64,000 nucleotides of DNA from Siphonodentalium dalli (lineage: Eukaryota; Mollusca; Scaphopoda; Gadilida; Siphonodentaliidae): assembly GCA_032622095.1 (NCBI GenBank), contig CP136069.1, positions 17,933,326 through 17,997,325 of the forward strand. The letters are read 5' to 3'. Both the position numbers and the translations under genes were made by a program. Positions 46,509 to 57,126 of this stretch are shown piece by piece. Every line of letters begins with the position of its first letter. The first letter of the stretch is position 1. The notes beneath the pieces are model-generated. The model was not told where the DNA came from and ran no database searches. It worked only from the letters and a program-made list of their open reading frames with translations.

Positions 46509-49402
46509 GTGGTCCTGCTTATATGGTATGCTATTGGTGGTCCTGCTTATATGGTATGCTATTGGTGGTCCTGCTTATATGGTATGCTATTGGTGGTCCT
46601 GCTTGTATGGTATGCTATTGGTGGTCCTGCTTATATGGTATGCTATTGGTGGTCCTGCTTATATGGTATGCTATTGGTGGTCCTGCTTATATGGTATGCT
46701 ATTGGTGGTCCTGCTGTATGGTATGCTATTGGTGGTCCTGCTTATATGGTATGCTATTGGTGGTCCTGCTTATATGGTATGCTATTGGTGGTCCTGCTTA
46801 TATGGTATGCTATTGGTGGTCCTGCTTATATTGTATGCTATTGGTGGTCCTGCTTATCTGGTATGCTATTGGTGGTCCTGCTTATATGGTATGCTATTGG
46901 TGGTCCTGCTTATATGGTATGCTATTGGTGGTCCTGCTTATATGGTATGCTATTGGTGGTCCTGCTTGTATGGTATGCTATTGGTGGTCCTGCTTATATG
47001 GTATGCTATTGGTGGTCCTGCTTATATGGTATGCTATTGGTGGTCCTGCTTATATGGTATGCTATTGGTGGTCCTGCTTATATGGTATGCTATTGGTGGT
47101 CCTGCTTATATGGTATGCTATTGGTGGTCCTGCTTGTATGGTATGCTATTGGTGGTCCTGCTTGTATGGTATGCTATTGGTGGTCCTGCTTGTATGGTAT
47201 GCTATTGGTGGTCCTGCTTATATGGTATGCTATTGGTGGTCCTGCTTATATGGTATGCTATTGGTGGTCCTGCTTATATGGTATGCTATTGGTGGTCCTG
47301 CTTATATGGTATGCTATTGGTGGTCCTGCTTGTATGGTATGCTATTGGTGGTCCTGCTTGTATGGTATGCTATTGGTGGTCCTGCTTGTATGGTATGCTA
47401 TTGGTGGTCCTGCTTGTATGGTATGCTATTGGTGGTCCTGCTTGTATGGTATGCTATTGGTGGTCCTGCTTATATGGTATGCTATTGGTGGTCCTGCTTG
47501 TATGGTATGCTATTGGTGGTCCTGCTTGTATGGTATGCTATTGGTGGTCCTGCTTATATGGTATGCTATTGGTGGTCCTGCTTATATGGTATGCTATTGG
47601 TGGTCCTGCTTGTATGGTATGCTATTGGTGGTCCTGCTTTTATGGTATGCTATTGGTGGTCCTGCTTGTATGGTATGCTATTGGTGGTCCTGCTTGTATG
47701 GTATGCTATTGGTGGTCCTGCTTGTATGGTATGCTATTGGTGGTCCTGCTTGTATGGTATGCTATTGGTGGTCCTGCTTGTATGGTATGCTATTGGTGGT
47801 CCTGCTTATATGGTATGCTATTGGTGGTCCTGATTATATGGTATGCTATTGGTGGTCCTGCTTATATGGTATGCTATTGGTGGTCCTGCTTGTATGGTAT
47901 GCTATTGGTGGTCCGGCTTGTATGGTATGCTATTGGTGGTCCTGCTTGTATGGTATGCTATTGGTGGTCCTGCTTGTATGGTATGCTATTGGTGGTCCTG
48001 CTTATATGGTATGCTATTGGTGGTCCTGCTTATCTGGTATGATGTTGGTGGTCCTGCTTATATGGTATGCTATTGATGGTCCTGCTTATCTGGTATGATG
48101 TTGGTGGTCCTGCTTATATGGTATGCTATTGGTGGTCCTGCTTGTATGGTATGCTATTGGTGGTCCTGCTTGTATGGTATGCTATTGGTGGTCCTGCTTG
48201 TATGGTAAGCTATTGGTGGTCCTGCTTGTATGGTATGCTATTGGTGGTCCTGCTTGTATGGTATGCTATTGGTGGTCCTGCTTGTATGGTATGCTATTGG
48301 TGGTCCTGCTTGTATGGTATGCTATTGGTGGTCCTGCTTGTATGGTATGCTATTGGTGGTCCTGCTTGTATGGTATGCTATTGGTGGTCCTGCTTGTATT
48401 GTATGCTATTGGTGGTCCTGCTTGTATGGTATGCTATTGGTGGTCCTGCTTGTATGGTATGCTATTGGTGGTCCTGCTTATATGGTATGCTATTGGTGGT
48501 CCTGCTTGTATGGTATGCTATTGGTGGTCCTGCTTGTATGGTATGCTATTGGTGGTCCTGCTTGTATGGTATGCTATTGGTGGTCCTGCTTGTATGGTAT
48601 GCTATTGGTGGTCCTGCTTGTATGGTATGCTATTGGTGGTCCTGCTTGTATGGTATGCTATTGGTGGTCCTGCTTATATGGTATGCTATTGGTGGTCCTG
48701 CTTATCTGGTATGATGTTGGTGGTCCTGCTTATATGGTATGCTATTGGTGGTCCTGCTTGTATGGTATGCTATTGGTGGTCCTGCTTGTATGGTATGCTA
48801 TTGGTGGTCCTGCTTATATGGTATGCTATTGGTGGTCCTGCTTATATGGTATGCTATTGGTGGTCCTGCTTGTATGGTATGCTATTGGTGGTCCTGCTTG
48901 TATGGTATGCTATTGGTGGTCCTGCTTGTATGGTATGCTATTGGTGGTCCTGCTTGTATGGTATGCTATTGGTGGTCCTGCTTGTATGGTATGCTATTGG
49001 TGGTCCTGCTTGTATGGTATGCTATTGGGGGTCCTGCTTGTATGGTATGCTATTGGTGGTCCTGCTTGTATGGTATGCTATTGGTGGTCCTGCTTATATG
49101 GTATGCTATTGGTGGTCCTGCTTATCTGGTATGATGTTGGTGGTCCTGCTTATATGGTATGCTATTGGTGGTCCTGCTTATCTGGTATGATGTTGGTGGT
49201 CCTGCTTATATGGTATGCTATTGGTGGTCCTTCTTGTATGGTATGCTATTGGTGGTCCTGCTTGTATGGTATGATATTGGTGGTCCTGCTTGTATGGTAT
49301 GCTATTGGTGGTCCTGCTTGTATGGTATGCTATTGGTGGTCCTGCTTGTATGGTATGCTATTGGTGGTCCTGCTTATATGGTATGCTATTGGTGGTCCTG
49401 CA
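46509..49402. repeat. 28-bp minisatellite, about 103 units
   Basis: The unit is GGTCCTGCTTATATGG followed by TATGCTATTGGT, repeated for 2.9 kb with very few changes. The main variants are TATATGG versus TGTATGG and a TATCTGGTATGATGTTGG form. The first 600 bp is mostly TATATGG and the rest mostly TGTATGG. One unit (about 46709) is 27 bp. Because 28 is not a multiple of 3 and the unit has no plus-strand stop codon, all three plus frames stay open and give the same 28-residue hydrophobic peptide repeat. I do not call a gene here: the longest frame starts at a TTG, and there is no upstream gene structure. Confidence 0.97.
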
Positions 49403-49564
49403 TAATTGCTATGATGTTCATATGGCAAACTGACGCCGTTACAGGAAAAAGTACCGTTTTGTTCTCTAAAGTTGTCATCTCCGCAGTGTTTGGCTAATCC
49501 GCGCGATTTGAGAAAACGTCAAGTGTCTTTATGAAATATTCAAGAACATCGCCTTTTTTATATC
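49403..49564. other. Short unique flank
   Basis: No gene or repeat was recognised between the minisatellite and the next MITE. Confidence 0.4.
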
Positions 49565-50096
49565 AATTTTCTACAATTCTAAGTTTACCCTGTGCCAATG
49601 CATTCTCTTATATATGCGAGTCGACCATAGGTCGCCTCGCATATATAAGAGAATGCATTGGCCTAACAATTTTTTACAAATTTTATAATTTTTTCTTGTA
49701 TTCTTTAACAATTTTACAATTTCACCCATACAGAGCCCCAGACAAACATGAGCAGACGGCACTCTTCTATATGCTTCTATATATGTGTGGGGCTCCCTAC
49801 ATGCAGGGTAATGGATGTTTGGATAATTTTAATAATGGCAGCGCTGGTGTTTGCAAGATGACATGAATAGATTGAACAAATATTAACCCTTTCAGTGCCA
49901 AGTCCGATTTTTTACCATGTGCCAATGCATTCTCTTATATATGCGTGTCGACCATAGGTCGCCTCGCATATATAAGAGAATGCATTGGCCTAACAATTTT
50001 TATGCATTATCTTATATATATGCGAGGCGACCTGTGGTCGACTCGCATATATAAGAGAATGCATTGGCACAGGGTAAAGTTAGAATCGTAGAAAAT
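49565..50096. mobile_element. Nested-palindrome MITE, copy A
   Basis: The outer inverted repeat is AATTTTCTACAATTCTAAGT at 49565, mirrored near 50073-50096 with few changes, followed on both sides by TTTACCCTGTGCC. Inside each end is a small palindrome made of CCAATGCATTCTCTTATATA then TGCGAGTCGACC / GGTCGCCTCGCATATATAAG. A third such palindrome starts at 49919. The interior has TTTTTTCTTGTATTCTTTAAC and CCATACAGAGCCCCAGACAA, shared with the copy at 60946. Confidence 0.85.
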
Positions 50097-50173
50097 TTAA
50101 ATAAACAATAGCTTGTGTCGCCTACTCTGTATTTTTCAGCTCTCAGAGCGCTTTCCATCAATGTATCACATTA

Positions 50174-50674
50174 TTAAAGGTACGGTTGGCCTTGGCGGTA
50201 GGTATCCTGTGAAAATATTTCCACCCGTCAAAAACCGTCACAAACAGAAAGAACATCATATGTAGACAGACTTTGTCCGTATACAAATGAGAAATATCGC
50301 ATAAACAGTATGTTATTGTCATATGTTTGACCATTGTTATGTAAACAAAAGCTTTAAAAGTTACTTTTCTGGTGTTTGTTTATATTATGATGGTAAACAT
50401 AAAGAGCGTTCTTTGTTGGTGAATTCCTGATATGAAACTAATAAAGAGCGTTTATGCCATTTGTGTGTGATTAGCCAGTAGGATTGTGCTGTCTTCTGTA
50501 ACACAATCAGGCTCTTGCTTAGGTAAAATATAGTAGGTGTTTATGATAACACGCTGTTTACGCGATGGTCATGGTATATATGAACGAAACTGTATGCGTT
50601 TTAATGTTTTTCTGTTTACGGTGATTGGAACAAATATGAATATTTTCGACAACTAAGGCCACACGTGCCTTTAA
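50174..50674. mobile_element. TTAA-flanked MITE with GGTTGGCCTT ends
   Basis: The left end TTAAAGGTACGGTTGGCCTT is mirrored by AAGGCCACACGTGCCTTTAA (50655-50674), with TTAA at both edges as in piggyBac-type insertions. Its interior (50190-50560) aligns with the palindrome arms (3507-3880 and mirror) and contains two AAAGAGCGTT words. There is no transposase frame, so it is non-autonomous. Confidence 0.78.
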
Positions 50675-50679
50675 CTATA

Positions 50680-52090
50680 TCTATATTTGCGAATGTCTGT
50701 CTGTCTGTGTTCTATAGAAATTCACAGGGGACCATCTAGACGACACCAAAGGAGTCTACTAGGGGTAACTTTTTACGAGAAAGATAATGGTGAGGGTTAG
50801 GATTTTCTAAAATGACGCCGTTGTTGTCAGGGGCAGAAAAGGGGGAGGGGCAGAAAATATTTTTTTCGCCGATTGCCACGAAACTTATATATAATCATCC
50901 CCATGATATAAGGAATCTGATGGTGTGGTTTAAATATGTCAAGAGTGGCGCCGTTCGAGTCAGGGATGCACCGAAGGGGAGAGGGGCACCAAAATGTATA
51001 AACTAAGTTTAGCGCAGAGGGACCACCCAGATGGTACCAAACGGTCTACTAGGGGTAACTTTTTACGAGAAAGATATGGTTTGGGTTAGAATTTTCTAAA
51101 GTGACGCCGTTATCAGGGGCAGAACAGGGGAAGGGGTAGAAAAAATGTTTGCCGCCGATTGCCATGAAATTTGTATATAATCCTGCCCATGATATGAGGA
51201 ATTTAATGGTGTTGTTTAAATATGTCAAACGTGACACCATTCGCGTCAGGGGTGCACGGAAGGGGAGAGGGGCACCAAAAATTGATAAAACTAATTTTAG
51301 CGCCGGTTTTCACCAAATTGATATATATTCTTCTCCATGATACAAGGAATCTAATTGTGCGATTTAAAGACTCCAAACTGCTGTAGTTTTGATGAAAGAT
51401 TGTGGGAGGGGCACTCAATAAATTTTATAAGAATGGGTTTAGTCGCCGACTGCCACCACAATTATAAAATATCATCCCCATGGTATGAGGAGTCTAATGG
51501 TTTGGCTTAAATATGTCAAAAGTGGTGTAATTCGAGTCAGGGTTGAACTGAAAGGCAGAGGGCCACCAAAATTGATACGCAATAATTTTAGCACCAATTT
51601 CCAACAAATTGATACACATTCTTTTTATCCATGATACGGGAAATCAAATCATGTATTTAAAGACGCTATATTGGTGTTGTTTGTGTGACAGATGTTGTGG
51701 GTGGGCACTCAATTTGATAAAAAAAAATAGGGACAGGCGGGTCACAACTGATATCAACAATTTTATATATATTCATCTCCATAATGAGTCTAAGTTTGTG
51801 GTTTAATGATGTTAAATGTAGCGCCGCTTGAGTCCGAAATAGGGACGGGCGGGTCACAACTGATATAAATATGTTTTGTGCCAATTAACATCAAATTCAT
51901 ACACGTTCTTCTCAAATAATACGAGGAATCAAATCGTGCGTGGTAAAAACGTCACATTTGGTGCCTCGATATATTTGCAAATATATGTCTGTCTGTATGT
52001 GTTCTATATAACTTCACGGGGTACAATCGAGATGGCACCAAGGCGTTCTAACAGTGGTAACTTTTTGCGAGGAAGATAATGGTGCATGTT
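50680..52090. repeat. Degenerate tandem satellite, unit about 145 bp
   Basis: Units starting near 50866, 51145, 51300, 51440, 51590 and 51735 share the order CGATTGCCA..AAATT, CCCATGATA..AGGAATCTAAT, TTTAAATATGTCAA, GTCAGGG..G, GGGAGAGGGGCACCAAAA and AATTTTAG. Partial units at 50690-50830 and 51960-52085 share TATTTGC.AAT.TGTCTGTCTG, TAACTTTTTACGAGAAAGAT. Short ORFs here follow the repeat and are not genes. Confidence 0.82.
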
Positions 52091-52810
52091 AAAATATTAG
52101 AATAGCTCATGTTAATATTATAACACAATTGAGTCTGCCCCATTCAACATAGTTTCCACACAAAAGTTACAAGAGATGTGGAAATGCATAGAAGGCCTGT
52201 TCAACAATTGTGGTCCCAATGTGCCGTAAAATATAATTTCTGAGATAAAACAAAACGGAGTCAATGGCCCATGACTTTTCAGGATCCTACAATACTGACA
52301 TCTGACAATGTTATATCTGCCCAATATACAGAGGATATCATTCATGTTTAGAACAGACTCATCGCCTAACATAAAAAACTCAAAATCTCATTCTATGTCG
52401 GGCACATGTAGCTGATATGTAGCAACATTTCTTTTAAACTGAGAATAATTAGCCAGTATATAGCACAATGGACAGAGGAGCACCGGGACATTTCATTAAA
52501 GTATCTGTATATTCGTGGATATTTGATAACCAGGTGTCCTCAAAATCTTAGTCAAACCCACAAGATTGATTGATACATCTCTATGTAAAACCCAATTGTC
52601 GTCTTTTATATTTGAGAACTAATGTGTTCATGTTCATGTTATAACGTATGAAGTTTAAATAAATAAATAGTTCTTTATTGGTGGGACGGATTAATCACGA
52701 TAAACAAAATGACAGTCGCTCCGATCCGACAAGGTGAGCTACTACTTATATTCCATGTGTAAGAATAATGTTTTGTGATGCTATTTGGATATATAATTTA
52801 TGAGAATATG
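52091..52810. other. Intergenic, nothing recognised
   Basis: An 84-codon minus-strand frame (52372-52118) has no recognised family. Confidence 0.5.
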
Positions 52811-52974
52811 TGTAACGCTTTGAACAAGAGTATCCTCTATCCCCACCATATATCCATAATATACAGAGGGTTTCACATCACTTTAACCTATGTGTAACGC
52901 TTTGAACAAGAGTATCCTCTATTCCCACCATATATCCATATTATGCAGAGGGTTTCACATCACTTTAACCTGGG
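52811..52974. repeat. 82-bp tandem duplication of the TTTCACATCAC-family end
   Basis: Two units, each TGTAACGCTTTGAACAAGAG ... GGTTTCACATCACTTTAACC. The same end occurs in the TTAA insertion at 56177-56549 and, reversed, at 19533, 29374 and 33418. Confidence 0.85.
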
Positions 52975-53328
52975 CAACGCCGGTTAACCCTGCTAGTCAA
53001 TAAATTTGAAAAATGATCAATGAGATATGGGTTGATTATTGTATTAAATTATTTCGCAATATTTATGTTTTGGAATATTGGATAGACATAATGACTTTTC
53101 CTGGATATGTTCAGATTGTCTGAACACCGCTAAAATTAGAACTTTAGAAAACATAACGGTACTTTTTCTTATCATCATCAGTTTGCCCTAACAACACCAT
53201 ATCAATTCAGCATGACCCACCAGCATCATAACACATTAGCAGGACCAGCCAAATGTGAGTACCATATACCCCTTTAGAGGCCCTTTTTATAGAGCCGTCT
53301 TATGTTGTTGTATTATGGTTTTACATAG

Positions 53329-53825
53329 TCACGGTGGGGAATCACGTGGTTTCGAGTTGATGAGTACCACGCATTCAAAATGGCCGTGGCGTTCGAAAAC
53401 GCGATCAGAAACGAGAAAAATGGTAATACAATAGGATAATGATATATTACATAGTATTTTGGCAGCTACTAGCATATGCAATACTATTTGTCAAACAAGC
53501 TGATACCTCATTTGTGTCCAAACTCACGCGTGTTTGCTCTAACATTCTCACCCAAGTTGTCAGTCGAAGCGTTCTTCTAGATGTATGGACTTGTGTATTC
53601 TACGAACCTCCGACTGGCATCTTTGGTCAGAATGTTATAGAAAACTACTGAGTATTTCCGAACAAAAAGGTATCAACTTGTTTTAAAAAGAAACTAGCAT
53701 ATGCTCGCAACCGTTAAGACTGATATGTTTTGTGTCTGTTCTTCAAATATTATGTTTGTATGGATTTGCACATTTCGAATGCATTGTACTCACGAACCTC
53801 GAAATCACGTGATTCCCCACCGTGA
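53329..53825. mobile_element. MITE with TCACGGTGGGGAATCACGTG ends
   Basis: The terminal inverted repeats of 27-28 bp (TCACGGTGGGGAATCACGTG then GTTTCGAG) lie at 53329 and, mirrored, at 53798-53825, with one or two mismatches. The element is about 497 bp. A 70-codon frame inside (53439-53651) is not recognisable and may be chance. Confidence 0.82.
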
Positions 53826-54135
53826 TAATGTTTCCAGAAGAGACGAGTTTGTTGAACTATAGCTCTTTTAATGTATCACGAACAGCATCAATATACATGT
53901 AACAGCAACAATGTATGCATACAACGTCAACCATCTACCCAGCAGCCATGCGCTGAGAGGGTTTGAAAAATATATCAGAACGTCATGTTCTGCGTCCAGG
54001 AAACAATATGCATCTGAATATTATCTGTGTATCTAACATATAGCTTATATATCCAGTTATGTCATATAAAATATGTCTTTACAAACAATGCCCCATGGCT
54101 ATAATTTTAATTAGCCACGCAACATTGTCGACCAT

Positions 54136-54599
54136 GTAAAACATGTATAGTAACCTATGTCACAACAAAGCCTTGTAGGGAACTTAATGAACTTAGAATA
54201 AAATACCTGAAACCCTACTACTACCAGAGACCTAACACTCACAACCTAGCTGCTCTTTTCAACTCCCGAAATCAAAAGACAGTTAAAAATCTATCAGTAT
54301 TTATTAAGAAGATCCTAGAAATATTTCAGGTCTGCCTGAGGCTTATTACCACCCGCCTGAAATATTGAAACAACCGAATACCCTCCAACATTTCTATATT
54401 CTATTACCATGCCATATATAATATATACATGTATACCTGTACTGAAATATATTGTATATTATATCCATATATATATGTAATGTATTAATTTGACGATCAG
54501 AATAAACTAATTGAATTGAATTGTGAATCCAACATTCGCGTAAAACATGAAAAGTAACCAATGTCACAACAAAGCCTTGTGAATCCAACATTCGCGGCC
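54136..54599. repeat. 59-bp tandem duplication split by a LINE 3' end
   Basis: The unit is GTAAAACATG...CACAACAAAGCCTTG followed by TGAATCCAACATTCGCG. The first half of unit 1 is at 54136-54175, the LINE fragment follows, then the second half (54523-54540), then a whole unit (54541-54599). Confidence 0.75.
54176..54521 (+). mobile_element. Severely 5'-truncated LINE (3' end only)
   Basis: Matches the last codons and whole 3' UTR of the LINE in X (11295-11639): TAGGGAACTTAATGAACTTA at the start, then AACTCCCGAAATCAAAAGAC and the ATTGAATTGAATTG tail at the end. It has about 5 percent visible differences and an 8-bp insertion near 54208, so it is an independent, older insertion. Confidence 0.88.
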
Positions 54600-55072
54600 A
54601 ATTGTGAAGTATATGACCTAATGTTATATATCTTGGCCAAAGAGGTATGGGAAAATAGAAACAATTACTGACTACGATGTTATCTCAACAAATAACCGAT
54701 ACGTCTAATTTCTAAATATATTTACATACTAAGTGTTGTCATCACTAAATCCAGCATTCTGATTGGTCGGCGCCCACGTGGCTAGTTGCAGTTATTTCTC
54801 GGTGAATCCGCAACGGATCATAACACCAATCTCATAACACCATCGATACGTCATTGGGTTTGGAAAGACGAACGCGTAATGTTTTGGGCGCAGTTGGACT
54901 CGCGCAGGATTGACTTAATTCATCATCGGGTTTCAATATGAAAAGAAATTGTTCCTATTAACTTTTGCCAAGGGTGCTATTGGGTATTTTGGGCTGTTTT
55001 TGTCACGATACACTTTTCGATTTAAATACATTTACAAAAGTGGCTTTTTCGCTAAATTATATAAATGTAAGG
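54600..55072. other. Intergenic, nothing recognised
   Basis: No ORF or repeat could be supported. Confidence 0.4.
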
Positions 55073-55222
55073 ATTAACTGTCATGTGGACTATTTTTATC
55101 GAGATGTAACCGTGAGGTAAGTGGTCATAAATTGTATGTAAAACCCTTCGGGTTTTACACAAGTTATGTCCACTTACCTCACGGTTACATCTCCATAAAA
55201 CAGTCCACATGACAGTTAATCA
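55073..55222. mobile_element. Small hairpin element with internal second hairpin
   Basis: ATTAACTGTCATGTGGACTA at 55074 is mirrored at 55201-55221 (AGTCCACATGACAGTTAAT), through GATGTAACCGTGAGGTAAGT. In the loop, GTAAAACCCTTCGGGTTTTA (55138-55157) is itself a hairpin. Total size is about 150 bp. Confidence 0.88.
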
Positions 55223-55468
55223 TTATTTGAAATACATATGTGCGATAACAATTGTTACTGACCTCTCAGATAAAATGACTGAATGAAATATTAATAAAAG
55301 TAATTGAGTGTCCAAATATTTGACTACAATACACGTTTGCATTATTATTTTACAAAAACAGAAGAACAACTGGTGGTACACATACATGTAATTCACATAG
55401 AAGGTTTTTTACGAAATATTTTCCATCGAAAAGCATACACACGTCACAGTTGAACAGTCTTGAATATA

Positions 55469-56625
55469 TATAGCCACAGTTTCTGTCACAATGCATGTGG
55501 AAAGTTGAGGACAGCTAAATGTGCACTGTTTGCTCACGCTCTCCGAAACACAGTTATGGTTTTAGAATAGTGAAACTATGCACAAAGTTCACCCGTTCAT
55601 TTAGTTCGAAGTGTTATTTTTCCAACGTACCAAAGTGGGATATCAGATGTCTCCAGATAATCACGATGCCCCGATAAATTATTTCATTCATCACTTCACC
55701 CCGATCCGCAGACCATTATCACATATAAATACATAATGACGATCATTTTTACCTTAGATCTATTGGTATTTAATAGATACCATATACGCCAATCGAACCC
55801 ACCATTACGTTATATCAAATATAATATATAATACTTAAGTGACGAGCACAACATTTGAGTACAGTTTCCCTTTAAATATAGCCACAGTTTCTGTCCCAAT
55901 TCTGTGAAAAAGTTGAGGACAGCTCATGTGCACCGGTTGCTCACTATCTCCGAATCAAAGTTATGGTTTTAGAATCATGAAACTATGCACAAAGTTCACC
56001 CGGTCATTTAGTTCGAAGTGTTATTTTTCCAACGTACCAAAGTGGGATATCAGATGTCCCAAGATAATCACGATGCCCCGATAAATTATTTCATTCATCA
56101 CTTCACCCCGATCCGCATACCATTATCACATATAAATACATAATGACGATCATTTTTACCATAAATCTATTGATATTTAAAGACATATTGTGGACTTGTG
56201 CAGGCGTATGGAACTGATAAGTTACTATTCAGTCGCTATGCCAACTGGAGGAATGTATCATTCTGCTATCATAGCCGAAAATCTCTAACAAAATGACCGT
56301 CCCACTCCATAGAAAACATCGTCTGAACTACGCGTAATTGTAAATATTTACTTCGATTCGGGACGCAACTATCGACGATAAAGTAACGAAAACAATTTCG
56401 CCCCCGAGAGTCACTGCATTCAATTAATATATAACAATGACAGTGTGTGTTGTCAATTTTTATATAATATTTTAAAAATAACTACTTTGAGCAAGAGTAT
56501 TCTTCATTTCTATTTGATCGCCATACTGGGGTGTTTGACATCACTTTAATATATACATTAAACGCCAATCGACCCCACCATACGTTCTATCAAACATAAT
56601 CTGAACTGACGAGCACAACATGGTG
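55469..56625. repeat. Tandem duplication, unit about 407 bp, second unit interrupted
   Basis: Unit 1 (55469-55875) and unit 2 (55876-56625) share TAGCCACAGTTTCTGTC, AACTATGCACAAAGTTCACC, CAACGTACCAAAGTGGGATA and CGATGCCCCGATAAATTATT. They share a final block CGCCAATCGA.CCCACCAT.ACGTT. Unit 2 is split by a TTAA-flanked insertion. Confidence 0.9.
56177..56549. mobile_element. TTAA-flanked non-autonomous insertion with empty-site sibling
   Basis: The insertion begins TTAAAGACATATTGTGGACT and ends GTTTGACATCACTTTAA. The uninterrupted sibling at about 55762-55775 has a single TTAA (GGTATTTAATAGATACC), so the target was TTAA and was duplicated. There is no coding capacity. Confidence 0.85.
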
Positions 56626-56639
56626 ATTATACATTGACA

Positions 56640-57126
56640 GAAATTAAAGAAAAATAAAAAACAAAACAAATTTGGAAAAAAAAGTTTCTTTAAAAAGCGT
56701 TTTTTTCGCCGAAAAAAATTATATTAACTCAATAACGGAGGTATTCTGAACTGCCAAAACCAAATAAAGAGCGTTTTTAAAGAGCGTGTTTTTCTCGAAA
56801 ATATGATTTTGAAGAGAGACCACAAACCTCCACCAAGACCACCCACCCAATATGTGAATTTGACTCACATATGGCCACAGTTTGTTAGTGGTGTAAATTG
56901 TTTCAGAGATCCCCGTTATTTCAGTGAAATGCACTATTTATAGGTATTATTGGGTTATCACCCTCCGATACTGTGTCCGCAGTATGCCCATTATTAAGTT
57001 GTATATATCATAATGGTGGGCTTGATGTGCGTATAGGTTAGACACTTATAGACGATAACACATTACGTATTTATATATAATACTGATATGCGGATCGGGT
57101 GATCACTTAGGAGCTAGATCACGTGA
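56640..57126. other. 3' flank of the GPCR gene
   Basis: An A-run region at 56640-56720, then two AAAGAGCG words (56766 and 56779). No clear AATAAA signal was seen on the minus strand directly below the stop codon. Confidence 0.4.

Noticed and set aside
46509-49402. CRISPR-like array
   Set aside because: Repeats are head to tail with no spacers, and the window is an animal genome.
46428-49405. Reading frames of up to 556 codons with a repeated tryptophan-rich membrane-like peptide
   Set aside because: They arise because a 28-bp unit without stop codons keeps every plus frame open. The longest begins at TTG, overlapping frames read the same peptide, and no gene structure was seen around them.
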